Positions 1-12,900 of a stretch of DNA of 64,000 bases are shown here, piece by piece (positions within the stretch are counted from its first letter, which is position 1; the number at the start of each line of letters is the position of its first letter). This stretch comes from Crambe crambe (taxonomy: Eukaryota > Porifera > Demospongiae > Poecilosclerida > Crambeidae), in NCBI GenBank assembly GCA_963924555.1, contig OZ004583.1, positions 8,012,582 to 8,076,581 on the forward strand. The letters are read 5' to 3'. The notes below the pieces were generated by a model. That model searched no databases and was not told the origin of the DNA. It saw only the letters and a program-made list of their open reading frames with translations. A program made the position numbers and the translations under genes.

Positions 1-2
1 CA

Positions 3-2516
3 AACTGTTCAGACGAGATCAACACAGCTAGCGGACGGATTATTTATCATAACAAAGTCAATGACGGTAACATCAGCAGTAATATGACCATTCACGATGC
101 CGAACCAATCAAAGTCATTCCTGGGGAAGTGTTCCGACTCCCTCTCTTAATAACAGACGATCTCAAGAAAGAAATAAACAATCAAACGGTCTTTACTGCC
201 CAGACAATAGACACCAATGTATCCGAGGTGAACCAGAGATACACGTTCGTGTCAGGTGAATACGTGCAAGTGGATGGCTTTGGTGGTCACAACACCACCC
301 TTTTGTTACACACAGACAGTGAGAGAGTGTGGCACGTGGAGCTGGATATCGCACTTCAAGATTGTCCTCCAGGCTTTCTACCTTCCAGTAATGACATAAG
401 TTCCTTCTGTAAATGCAACACGGATAACTATCAAGGAAAGATTACCTGTTCCCAGCAGGCCATGAAAGCTCACATAATCAATGGATACTGGTTTGGAGAG
501 ATAGAGGAATATGATGAACTCGTTACGTCGCTCTGTCTACCAGGATTCTGTCGCAAGGACAGCAAATCTCATCATAAAAAGCTGCCGAGAGATGCCAATT
601 TGTTGGTGGAAGAGCTCTGTGGGGGCGAGAACCACCGCAAGGGAATTTTATGCGGGGAATGTGAAGAAGGTTACGGACCTGCTATTAATTTGAATGATTA
701 TCAATGCAAGCCTTGCACAGGATCTGTACCCATAAAGGATGGGATCTTGTATATTGTTTCTCTCTATGTTCCTCTCCTGCTCACATTCATCTTTATCATC
801 GTATTCAGCATACGACTAACCAGTGGACCGGCGAATGCTTTCATTTTTTACGCACAAATAGTTTCCAGTACGTTTGACTTGAGTGCTGATCGACATATCC
901 CTATTGACCTAATCACAGGGATTGAAAACAACAGTGAATACTTGCTTACTGCCTACAGATTACCCTATGGAGTTTTTAATTTGGACTACATTGAGAATTA
1001 TGTTGGACCGTTATGTATTGGGTCAGGTCTAAATGCCCTGGACGCTTTGGAGTTAGATTACGTGGTGGCCCTCTTCCCCCTCCTGATGATAGCCGTGGTC
1101 GTAATCCTCGTGAAGATCAAGAACAGCTCCTACTTTAGTTACTGCTGCAGCTGGAGTTTCAGAAACTCGAGGTATAAATTCCTCCGTCACTGGAAAGCTG
1201 GGGAGTCACTCCTGCACGCATTCTCTGCTTTCTTGCTTCTTTCCTACATCAAGTTTAGTCTGACTTCGTCCTATTTGATCAACATCCATGCATTTTACAA
1301 TGCTAAGGGTGACGAGGTAGGTGTGCGCCGAGCCTATTATGCTGGCCAGTTCAGAATCGATAATTGGATGTATATCCTACGATACAGACTACCCGGCATT
1401 CTTGTCCTCATCCTTATCACTCTACCTCCACTGATCCTCTTTGGCTATCCAGTAGTCTGGTTCGAAAGACTCATCATAAAAATTGATTGTCTCTGGCGAC
1501 TGTACCCAGCTGATAAAGTGCAGATATTTCTGGATACTTTCCAAGGATGTTACAGAGACAATCGTCGTTTCTTTGCTGGAATGTACTTTGCCTTCCGCCT
1601 GACAATAAACGTGACTTACATCTTAACAGACAACTGGTTACAGCAGTTTGTGGTCCAGCAAATAGCGTGCACTGTATTCATCTTCATTATAGCGTTTTGT
1701 TGGCCGTACCGTGACGAGCAATGGTATCTCAACTACGTGGACCTCTTCATCTTCACAAACTTAGCAATCGTAAACGCCTTCAGTTTATACTTATTCACCT
1801 TCTCCCAAATCAATCAAGTCCAACCCCCTCCTCTTTGGCCGTTCATCCTTCAATATATCCTCGTCTTCTTGCCACTAGCTTACATGGTCCTCTATGTCAT
1901 CTGGTACCTCCTCAAACCATCCCACAAAGAAGCGCTGAAGAAGTGTGTCATGATGCCCATTACGAAACTAAGGAAGAGAAGGAGAGACAAGTTCCTTCGC
2001 ACGACGATATTAGGTCCATCAGAAGGGGTACGGTCACAGTCCCCCACTACTTATCGGAACTTGAGAACTGGTGCTACTCTCTTGAATGACGATGGAATAA
2101 CCACCACTGAAATAGTTCTCTCATCAGACAGAGACTTGGAGTCTTCAAGCTCATCTGATGAAGACTGTACTTTTGAAAACTCTGACGACAACTTGGAAGC
2201 TATTTTAGTGCGAGCAGAGACTCAAAATACGTACCAAAGTACTACCAATAGGTCGACAGGTTCCCAGTTCCGAAGTGGCCAGGCATCGAGTTCCCGAAAT
2301 CAGTTCCGAAATAGTAGCTCCAGGCAAATGACATTGGATTCTGGATTGGGTACTCAGAAAACATCAAGGCCCGCTCTAACTTCATCCTTACGAAACAATG
2401 ACTTGAGTGTATCACTTCACACCACTGCTGCTACTAGTAAAGACAAGAGTGAGTTTCCAGAGCTCTCTCCACAAAAGCGAGTTTATGCCAGTAACTATGG
2501 AACCATAGATAGCTAG
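3..2516 (+). CDS. 3' part of beta-helix multi-pass receptor-like gene (paralogue 1)
   Basis: The frame is open from base 3, so the gene starts before the window and the ATG at 84 is internal. The visible 837 residues match the C-terminal 60% of the four full-length paralogues in this window. In order they show the end of the ectodomain, a Cys-rich stalk (CPPGF, then a CxC pair, then GILCGECEEGYGPAINL), about eight hydrophobic segments, and a Ser-rich cytoplasmic tail. Conserved family landmarks include RLTSGPANAFIFY in the first membrane segment and FLDTFQGCYRDNRRFFAGMY between membrane segments 4 and 5. The tail carries AILVRAETQNTY and ends in YGTIDS. No intron is visible. Likely a plasma-membrane protein; ligand and function are unknown. 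The family assignment is strong, the function is not known. Confidence 0.85.
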   Translation, partial: NCSDEINTASGRIIYHNKVNDGNISSNMTIHDAEPIKVIPGEVFRLPLLITDDLKKEINNQTVFTAQTIDTNVSEVNQRYTFVSGEYVQVDGFGGHNTTLLLHTDSERVWHVELDIALQDCPPGFLPSSNDISSFCKCNTDNYQGKITCSQQAMKAHIINGYWFGEIEEYDELVTSLCLPGFCRKDSKSHHKKLPRDANLLVEELCGGENHRKGILCGECEEGYGPAINLNDYQCKPCTGSVPIKDGILYIVSLYVPLLLTFIFIIVFSIRLTSGPANAFIFYAQIVSSTFDLSADRHIPIDLITGIENNSEYLLTAYRLPYGVFNLDYIENYVGPLCIGSGLNALDALELDYVVALFPLLMIAVVVILVKIKNSSYFSYCCSWSFRNSRYKFLRHWKAGESLLHAFSAFLLLSYIKFSLTSSYLINIHAFYNAKGDEVGVRRAYYAGQFRIDNWMYILRYRLPGILVLILITLPPLILFGYPVVWFERLIIKIDCLWRLYPADKVQIFLDTFQGCYRDNRRFFAGMYFAFRLTINVTYILTDNWLQQFVVQQIACTVFIFIIAFCWPYRDEQWYLNYVDLFIFTNLAIVNAFSLYLFTFSQINQVQPPPLWPFILQYILVFLPLAYMVLYVIWYLLKPSHKEALKKCVMMPITKLRKRRRDKFLRTTILGPSEGVRSQSPTTYRNLRTGATLLNDDGITTTEIVLSSDRDLESSSSSDEDCTFENSDDNLEAILVRAETQNTYQSTTNRSTGSQFRSGQASSSRNQFRNSSSRQMTLDSGLGTQKTSRPALTSSLRNNDLSVSLHTTAATSKDKSEFPELSPQKRVYASNYGTIDS

Positions 2517-3325
2517 CTAGACATAGACATAATATAGTTCACTGTGTAAAATCATAACAAGCTGTCATATTTTTTCCCTCCCTAGAGCCATATTCATCAT
2601 GGAAGTTAGTTCTAATTTGCTAATCATTATATAGCCGAATGTCTCATAATCTTGTTTTTAACATTTCAGAGCCACAAAATTCTTATCCCGAGTCCACAAG
2701 AACCCCCATAATTAAAGTATAATTATAATGCCTGCACTTTCCTGTGCTAACTCCCATTCCAATACATTTCCTGTGCTAACTCCCATTCCAATACATTTCC
2801 TGTGCTAACTCCCATTCCAATACATTTCCTGTGCTAACTCCCATTCCAATACATTTCCTGTGCTAACTCCCATTCCAATACATTTCCTGTGCTAACTCCC
2901 ATTCCAATACATTTCCTGTGCTAACTCCCATTCCAATACATTTCCTGTGCTAACTCCCATTCCAATACATTTCCTGTGCTAACTCCCATTCCAATACATG
3001 TATCTGTCTAATAATTATGCATCAGTTTCATTATGAAATGAACAATCAAAAGAGGAGCCAGCCCATTACATTAGTACAAATCAATATAAAAAATAATAAT
3101 TAAAAATTATGCCAATTGTGTACCAATCACAGTAACAGTTGTAATAGTAACGAGCAGAAAAATTTGCATTAATACTTTTACATACATACACACAAGAATA
3201 ATGAATATTGACACACCAAAATTCAGAGACTTAACACAAAGTGATTAACAATAAACAAACAAACAGAACCACCTGCATATACACATTAGGACAAACTTTT
3301 AAGTTGGTGAAGTGTTTGGGTACAG
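2517..3325. other. Convergent intergenic region
   Basis: Lies between the 3' ends of the receptor gene on the left and the FGD gene on the right. It holds the 29-bp minisatellite described separately and AT-rich sequence. I see no coding exon here. The untranslated 3' ends of both neighbours probably overlap part of it. Confidence 0.6.
2738..2999. repeat. 29-bp minisatellite, about 9 copies
   Basis: Unit AATACATTTCCTGTGCTAAC followed by TCCCATTCC. There are eight full copies from 2761 plus a partial first copy, with no mismatch that I can see. The near-perfect homogeneity suggests recent expansion. There are no spacers between units, so it is not a CRISPR array. Confidence 0.95.
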
Positions 3326-6300
3326 TTAGGTAATGTTTTCAGAAGTGTTGTTGGCCACTTCCTCTTCCATGTAGCAAGGAGAAACTTCTCTCACACTGGA
3401 CGGTCGTGAGCCTGAACTCACAGTGCTGAAGCTGTTTGGACGGGAACTGAAGGTATCGGTGCTGTGCTGACTCAGTGGTCTCAGGGAGGGTGGATCTTCG
3501 GAACTGTCTCTGAACATTCGACTGCTGTGTTCCCCTAAAGGGGAAGTGACTGATTGGGAACCACTGGACTGCTCCAATTCCTCAACAGTGACAGCTTTGC
3601 GGATGGCCTCCAACCAGCTGCACAATCAAAGAAAAACATCACATCAGAGAGTGTCCAACATTATAATACTTGCACAAAATGTTTTATTTTAGGATACCAT
3701 GAATATTTATTTTTAAACGTTTGTGAATGAGCGCACTTTGTAAAGGCAGTCTGATCATTGACTTTGAATGTCTCGCAGAGGTTCTTCATGCCCGAGTGAT
3801 GAGTGAGAGTGATAACGAACTGAGAAGCATCAGTACCCACAGCATAGCCCAAGAGTGGCATTGACTTGACTGCCTTGATGTCCTATCAGAGAAAAAAAGT
3901 AGTTCAACAACACATTTTCATGTCTTCTCTGAGCATTTTAAGTACTTCAAAAAACAATAATAGTTTCTCTTTAGCTGCTGTGTAATGCCATGGTGCTATT
4001 GTCAATGCACATGTGCAGTGACCTTTGAACTGTGATATAAACGGCTTGGTAGGGTAGGCTGGGCTAGGACTAGGGCAGATTTATGGCAGAGGATTTCAGC
4101 TACAGACACACACACACCTCATGTGCTCTGAATATGTACAAGACACAGTCCTTCATCTGGTACCACATCTTAGTCCACTTTCTTCCCTCCTGACACTGGA
4201 CATAGCCAGCAATCATCGCATCGTCATTGTAACCTTTCAACTATGTACGTACATACAGACACAGACAGACACAAGAAAAAATTTCTTAATTGCATTTTTT
4301 AATCGAGATGTAGATACAGGTATTTAAAAATTTCAAAATTCTTCTTCAAATTATGAAGAACTTGGACATTGAGTGTGAGGGTAGGGACTTACATCGAGGG
4401 TATATATGATGCAGGGACTTACATTGAGGACACCAGAGCAAGAAGTGATGGTGCTGTCCCTTGGTTTTCCTTCACTGGCCAAACCTGGAGAGTCTGTGGC
4501 CTCTGCACATGAGATCAACAACAGATGAAACCATAACAGGGAATCGTACACTCAGCAATTATGTAATAATTATTGCCAGTTAAAATTCAAATTCGCTGAA
4601 TTCCCTTATAGAACAAAGTATTCACCATTCCTTGACCTTCGAACTTTGAAGCTGCCCATAGTAAAAATACCATGATGGCAGTGGACAACTGGCAAGATAT
4701 CACACACACACGTACCTTCATCTCCCGAGGGACCATCAGGGTTCTTTGATTCAACAAAGCAGGGTCCACACACCCTTTCCATCTTTGCCACGTAGGGCAA
4801 GTAAGCCTTCTGCTGGGAGCATACCCCACAAACAACCTGCAAAAATACACATCATATAATAACGTTATACATAATGCACTATGTATGTATATACGCAGTG
4901 TTTCCCCAGTATATATACTAAATGCAGGGCGGGCCACCCTGTTGGGATAGAGCACTTCAAAGAAAGTGGGCTGGGTCTATGGCACTAATGAATTATATTC
5001 TCATGAATATACTTAAGCACCCTGTTTGAAAGTACAACTAGAGGAGACTTTGGGTCACTATGTATGCAATAATATGTCTGTCCATTATGTGAAGGCTCCT
5101 GCAATTTTGCCTGAGATTTTATTCTCGGATTATCTTTTCAGTGGGGCCATCTTATCAGGGGGTGGATTTATAATTATTATGAAGTGTATGTACATAGGGA
5201 ATATAATAATACAGGGGTGGCCTCATTTCAGGGGTCCTGATTAGAGGGGTGGCCTCATTTCAGGGGTCCTGATTAGAGGGGTGGCCTCATTTCAGGGGTC
5301 CTGATTAGAGGGGTAGCCTCATTTCAGGGGTCCTGATTAGAGGGGTGGCCTCATTTCAGGGGTCCTGATTAGAGGGGTAGCCTCATTTCAGGGGTGGCCT
5401 CATTTCAGGGGTCCTGATTAGAGGGGTGACCTCATTTCAGGGGTCCTGATTAGAGGGAGTTCACTGCATTCCCAAATATTCTCTATAGCAACAATACCCT
5501 TTGTGGTTGTCACCACCATTCTCCATTTTAGGCACAGTGTCACACTGTGGTATTGGGTGTGTGTCAGCCTATCACCAATTTTATCTGTCTATTCCGATAA
5601 TGCAGAGGGGAATTTTTCAATTCAAAACTTCCTGAAGAGTAACATTTCAAGTGAGACTGAATGTTGAAAATGCAACATTTACTTGACCTAAGATTCCCAA
5701 AAAATCATTCCAGAAAGATTCCAGAGCATAACTCACTAGGGAAATGCAAAGCATTGTGTTCATGCTAAGTTCACTACAGAAACGGATGTACATACAACAT
5801 ATTTAATAAATAAATATATAATATATGTATATTTATATGTTCGCATATGAGGGTGAAAGGTCATCATCACTAGTGTGGAGCTCGCCCCAATTATCCTCAG
5901 CTAGCATAATCTGCAGGAGCTTACCCGGACACCAGTGGCGAGGTTAATTATGAGATGCTCCCAGATAGATTAGACACAATATTGGCCACTATGCTGAAGT
6001 TTGGTTTGGAAATAGTCCAACCATTATAGAACACATACAGAAGTTTGGGACAAATTCATTGATTATTTCAATAGATAACAGATGTTGTAATCTGTGGCAT
6101 TATTATAGGATGATATTAAACTAAATGGGTGAGAAAGAGAAACACAACACTGTTCGTACTTCCATTGTCAGTAGTCAATCATGATAAACACTGGGTAAAT
6201 ACCTCACACTGGCATGGTAAAAACAGGACAGTTGGGAAAGGTGATCACTGAGTTTACAGTGCAGAGGTCAACCGTCAGTAATCAATAACAGCCTTGGATA

Positions 6301-9300
6301 GTGAGTCCACTATCAATAATCCAACAGCCTTGGATAGTGACATAAAGGAGTCCACCATCAGTACTCAACAGTCTTGGATAGTGATATTGTTAACAGACTT
6401 ATAACCAGTGCAAGATACACCATCTAACTTTTTCAACAGTAGTAATCTCCTCCCTTAGTCCTGACACACATGACTATGGTGCTCTGGCTGCTCTCTCTCC
6501 CCTTCACAGGCCCAATTAACAGTGGTACCTTCCCCTTCCCTCCCCCAGTCCGGCCTGGTACATACAGTCATAAGTACCTTTCTACAGGCCCAATAGGGTT
6601 TCATTTAGGATTATATCCACGCACTTGTGCACGGAAAATTTTGTGACCTAACCACGCCCAGAACACACCCTTTTGGAGATACTGCACCCACTTGATGATA
6701 TTAACAATGACTTGTGCATTATCAATGGACATTACCTACACATCATATCACTTATCAATATGTGTGCAGAGGAAGCTATACCAGCTTCAGAGCTGGTACC
6801 TATTCCCAGAAATTCTTTGATCTATTCTTTGTAATGGCTCTAAGCCTTGGGGGACTCAGCCATGCTTATCTAACTAAGAATAGTACTGGAATAGTAGGCT
6901 TGTTACTGAAATCCCAAAGGGGGGCAGCGAATGCCCCCCTTCGCCCCCCCCCCCTTTCCCCATTTCATATGTACCTTTCCACAGGCACGACAATGGTGGC
7001 GTCTGAAGGTGAAGGTGAACTCCGCACTGCAGGTCTGACACATGGTGACACTCTTATCCGGCACCATAATGGGTGCCTTCGTGCCAAACAAAGAGCTGGC
7101 CTTGTTCACTAGCATCTGCAAAGGACACAAAAAAATAATAGATCATTTTCACTTAGTCTTTGTGTGTAGAGTGAGTGGAAAATGGACACACTTGGGACCT
7201 AGCCCTAGCCCTAGCCCTAGCCCTAGCCTTTTGTCCTTTGTAGAGAGGTTGAGGTTATTTAATATAATATAGAGTATATAAACGTTTAGATTTGTCCTTC
7301 GTCGATAGGTTTATTTTTCAGAGTGTTATTTATCGGAGGTTTCAATGTACACAGAAATGGACCATTATGCAATCAGGGTAGGTTCGTATTGGCGAGCAAA
7401 GCAATGTACTCCTGTCTCAAAAAGTGCATTTTTCTTTGCATGCTCTCACTGCAATGACATGGAAATATGTGCAATGTGATGTACGTGTTTAAGGGTGCAG
7501 GCACATAGTAACCAAGGCATGCGCTAGTACTAGCACTAATTAACCACAAACACTACCGCGCTAAAATAACAGATAGTAAACACAATAGCAGCTGCTGCTT
7601 TGGCACATTTAAAATCCATGCTAGCATGAATAATGAACAAGTCATTGCAACTCAGGAACTATGCATGGAAATGGGCCAATATTTTGCATATGGCAACTAC
7701 TTGATAAGGTCTAAAAAGTTACATTTTGCTTTAGTTCATAGCTAGTACAGAATGTGCAGGACACTAGATCCTATATGGATAAATTGAAAAGTAGAATGTG
7801 AATTGACAAAAACTAAATGTAATTTTTATGGCAATAAGTATAAGAAGCTGTATATCAAAAATCAGCCATTGATTCCAAGTTGTCATTGAGATGTAACGCA
7901 GTTTACCTTGAGAATGGAATCAGTCATAACATCAGTCATTTTGATTGGTCCTCCTTCATTTTTTGTGTATGTAGTACTATTCTGATACTTAATAACACGG
8001 TGCAAGTTAGAAATTTCTATCATGAATAGTTTTTGAGTTAATTTTCCCTAGCAACCATGCGTGGGCGGAGTGTGCCTGCACCCTTAAAAGGGTGTTTCCT
8101 TCAACTACTTGAACCACATGGAGATTGTTACAAACACACATTCCCTTAAGGTTTCAACTTGGATCATGGGTTCCCCTTGAGCTGTATGATGCAACCCTTT
8201 GTTATGTACAACTTACAGACATTATTTATAAATCTGTGGGGCAACTTTATGCCCAATTATAGCCAATGCCAGAGCAGAGGGGGAAACTTCCATGGTTTCA
8301 TATAATGCATGAACCATATGTGATAGTCATGTGACAGTGATGGGGTATAGCCTTGATTAACTTACATGAGCATCTCTTCTCAAGGAGCTCCTTTTCTTCA
8401 TGTCACACCTGATGGCCGACTGAAGAGCCTGTGCAAGAACGAGAGAAAGTTAAATAATTTTAGCAGGTACGCAGGAGGTGGATAATCAGCTCTCTGTTGA
8501 TGCATTAAACTAGAAATTGGTTAAGAATTGAGAAAGTTGTAGCAGTTATAGTGAATGATCAAGGGGCAAGGTGAATAGTCTTAGCTGATCTGAAGTTTGA
8601 CTTACACTTATCCATTCTTGTTTTTCCTCTTCAGAGCTGCAAGTATAGGAATAACACAAGTACATAAGAACCGAGTTCAAAGGTCAATGCTGACTCAGCA
8701 GTTTCTATGTGTTTTACCTGGCAACGAGGATGAGTGATCTAGTGGTGCTATAGATGTTGAACGAAAAGGACGTGAGGGACACCTTTGGATCCTCCACCTG
8801 TAAGTACGTACATACAGACGGGAGAGAGGAAGGTGGAGGGGATCGAGGGAGAAAGGGGGAAGAGATTAAGGGAAAAAGGAGAGGTATAGGAAATCGAGGG
8901 AGGAAAATATGAGTTACTCGAACAAAGAGACAGACAGATTGACTGACTGACTGATTCAGCCAACGTACCTTCATTCCAAATATGGGCATTTCATTTCTGA
9001 ATTTGAACTGATCTCTGTCGGGTATAGTGTGCAATAGAATATCCGAAAACTGAAAATGGAAAAATAAGAGCCATTAATGACTACAAGAGAAGTAGTAAAC
9101 AACAAGGGCAATAATAACAAAAGAAGCACTAAACAACAACAAGAAAAGCAGTAACTATAGCAAAATAACAACATGGATAAACCTATCAACTGACCAAGAA
9201 GAAGAATCTTGGAGAGAGGGTTTTTCTGGAGGACTTCAGAAGGGAGCCCTTCTTGATGAAGGAGCGGGAAGGGATGAGGAGTGTTCCCTCATAGTCCACC

Positions 9301-9960
9301 ATGCTCCGCTGGATCGATAAGATCACATTTGAGTTTTCCTACAGTGTATAAAGTCAGACAGTGTGTGATAGACACACCTGACAAAGATGTTTTCTTTTCT
9401 TTTCTAAATTAAGAGAGGACAATGATCTATTAATTGTTGGACCTACCAGTTCTGTTATCCTGTCATTAGAACGATCTGCAGCTTCAGAGATGATCTTCAA
9501 GGCAGCTGCACAAAATAGAAGTGTTGAGCATTCGATACTAGGTAAAAGATCATCACATACATAAGCCACAAGTGAAATATGGTACAGTATCATCAACACT
9601 ACTAGGAACATTCATGCGGTAAAGGGTCGATAGTATAATAACCTCAGTTATACATAAGACGATCCACAGTGCTGATAACCATTACCTAACATAATGATGT
9701 AGGCACAACTCACAGTCAGTCTGTGGTCTATCAGAGGAGTCCGGGGGGAGGTACTTGAGGTACTGGAGGAGCAGGAGACGATAGCGAGGGATGCGTTGCA
9801 CTGGCTCCAACATGTAGCTGGCCAGACCCAACCCACTTGAAATGGAAGATCGCTACAAGGGAAAAGAAGGGGTTAAAATAATGGAGTATAAATGTGAGAA
9901 GTTAGGCAGGCACGAATAATCTTTACGATTACTAGTGACCTCGGGACTGAAGTTTAATAG

Positions 9961-9993
<33 letters not shown>

Positions 9994-12900
9994 ACCATTA
10001 TAAAACATGTTCTGATAATTTTTTAAACAGGATTTCTACCAACGACCTTGTTAGGTTGCTTCTACGATAGCTGAAGTGTCTCCGAAATAGAATGATTAAA
10101 ATTATCTCCATAAGTTCTTCAAGATGTTTCCATGCTAGGAATAATAATACCTCTATTCCCACTTAGTGATGGCCTAAAGGCGTATCAATAATGGTACCTC
10201 AAATTCCCTGACGACGCTGTCAAACTTTCTGTCCTTCTTGGCGATCTCTGTCAGAGTCTTGATGGCGTCTTCAAACCCAGAGGTGTAGGTGGAGTAGAGC
10301 TTCAAAAAAGGAGCCAGACGACAGATCACATCACCAAGAGCCTCATGAGTGTTCCTATGTGGGGAGGTGTAGAGACTTGTAACAGTCAAAACGAGTTTGT
10401 TGGCCAAAAGTTTGGCCAGCCATTTTCTTTCGGTCCGACACCATTACAGGCATAAGTACAACCCCAGGGCCAATTATGACACTAAATTTACACTGATTTC
10501 AAACACCTTTGATACAGGAGATTGCAGAATGTTTGCAAGATAGCTCTTAAGTGCTTGAGGTCAGTAAACAATGCAATAGTATACACAGTAACAGAGTATT
10601 GGGTTTATTAAGTCCATACAAGGAAGGCATTCTGCAATCTCCTGTAAAACAGTCACGTCTATAATTATTGGTTGTGATGTAATTCATGTAATGATGTCCG
10701 AGTCTCTCATATGACAGTCACATGACTTCTGATACCGTGATATCGTATTACATTAAGTCACATGATCAAACTCAATTGGTCACATGATTAAATAGTGCAT
10801 CACATGATTCATCTCACAATGTCACATGCACTTACCATGCATCTATCCTGGCTTGCAACTCTTGCAGGATGTTTTCACTGAGCTGGTGAATCTGTCTGAT
10901 GTTCAGGAAGATCTGGTTGATGGCGGCTTCTGGGATGGTCTGTTTGCTCTTTTTATTGTAATGTTGGACTACCTCATAGAAGTCTTCAGCAACCACCTTG
11001 ATACGACCTGAATACCTGCAATATCAGACATAAGTATGTAGATAAGCTGTACACTTGGCCAGTTATGTCTACTCATACGCTAAAAGGATATTCTAAAAGG
11101 GTATTCACCATTATGCTGATGAAGTTATCAGTCCTGTAAATTGGGTCCCGGTCCCACCATCATGCTAACAGGGTCATGTGAAGTGGGGTGGTCTGCTATG
11201 GATAATAGGTGGCTATTCTAGCCACACACAAAGTGAGCATGTACATACATTGTGTCAAGACTGACATAGTCTCGTTCCAAGGCCTATTCTTTTTAATGGG
11301 CCTAGAAACGACGCTAAGACTGCTTATCATATGGGAATTCGGATTATCTCATTGCATTATCATTATCAATAATGATGCATGTATGTTTTCACTCTGCTAA
11401 GCAGAGACCAAGCCCTACTTTTCTAGTGAAATGGTGTTTATCCATCCTGGTGATTTGTTAGTGAATATTCATCTAACCATGCCACAGCTGGAAATGAGTA
11501 TCTGGCAGCTGCATTTGTATGCCCATGGTCCTGATCATTATCTAGTGTATACATAGCCTACTATGGATATGCATAGTGTATCATTGCTGAACTGAACTGT
11601 TAAGAGTATGACCTTCAAATGCAATGCTCTGACAAAGTGGAACAGGGTTTATATTGATGAGTGGGAGTCTCTCAACAGATGTGGCAGTTGTGCGTAAAAA
11701 AAAAACAGATGCAGGACGTGGACTGATAACATGATTGAACACATACAACTTGAACATTAACAAGGTTATACTCTTAATAAGTACACAGTTCAGTTCAGCA
11801 TAGTGTATCCATAGTAGGCTATGCATATAGAGCATTTGAAGGTCATACTCTTAACAGTTCAGTTCAGCAATGATACACTATGCATATCCATAGTAGGCTA
11901 TGTATATAGAGCATTTGAAGGTCATACTCTTAACAGTTCAGTTCAGCAATGATACACTATGCATATCCACAGTAGGCTATGTGTATAGAGCATTTGATTG
12001 TCACTAAACAATTATTGAGAGCATTAGACATAACATGTAAATATATGAGCAGAGTTATCACATTACTAAACAATATTAGGATCATGGAGTACTACTATGG
12101 CCTATAGGATTTACTTCAATGGGGGAGAGGGGGCTCTGGTTTGTAGTTGCCCCTCCTCAAATTTTTTCACTAGGCATTTGACCCCCTCGACAAAATCCTG
12201 AATTAAACCCCCTGGCCTACTATGGATGATGTGATGTGTCTTTGTGCATGATGGTTCAGTATTGCACAACCAGTAATTATTATGAAGAAATGGAAACGTT
12301 AAGATCCCCGAACCCTCAAGGATAGACCCCAGCCTTCCTTTATAAGGATTAAAATTAAAATAAAAAAACAAAAAACAATAACAATAGATCAGACCAAGCA
12401 AATGAAAGTATCCCAAACCTTCCTTTATAAAGATAAATAATCAAAATCTCGGCCTCCCTTTATAAAAGATCGGATCAAGCAAATGAAACCCCAAACCCTC
12501 AGCCTTCCTTTATAAGGATAAATAGTATACTGATCAGACCAAAGGAAATTGGCACATCTCACATGGTGTTTTCACAGAGTCACATGGTTATACACTAAAG
12601 CTTATTAAACACCATAATGCTCAATACTGTTTCTATTCCATAACGAAAACATGCAATTTTTCATTGCTTTCCGTGTTGTTGTTTCTATCATTGAGAGACA
12701 CATGATAGAAATACCCACAGTAGTTGTGGTTTTTCAAGGACTAAGTAGAAAATGATATTGTGTCTAGAGAAAAAGAAGCAACATGAACATCTTTCCAGTC
12801 ACACCCATGCATAAAATCAGTGGGTGGGATTTCAAAGTGGAGTCAGACAACAGCCAGTTTCTTGCTTCCTGGTGCTATGAAGCGCCAACTAAATCCCAGC

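Noticed and set aside
84-86. ATG at 84 as the start of paralogue 1
   Set aside because: The frame is open to the window edge, and the residues before it align with the ectodomain of the other members, so it is internal.
2738-2999. Regular 29-bp repeats that could suggest a CRISPR array
   Set aside because: Units are directly adjacent without spacers, and the setting is a eukaryotic intergenic region.
7199-7229. CCCTAG hexamer array resembling telomeric repeat
   Set aside because: Only about five units, and CTAGGG is not the animal telomere repeat TTAGGG. It is explained as a local expansion of CCTAGC within dispersed repeat copy A.
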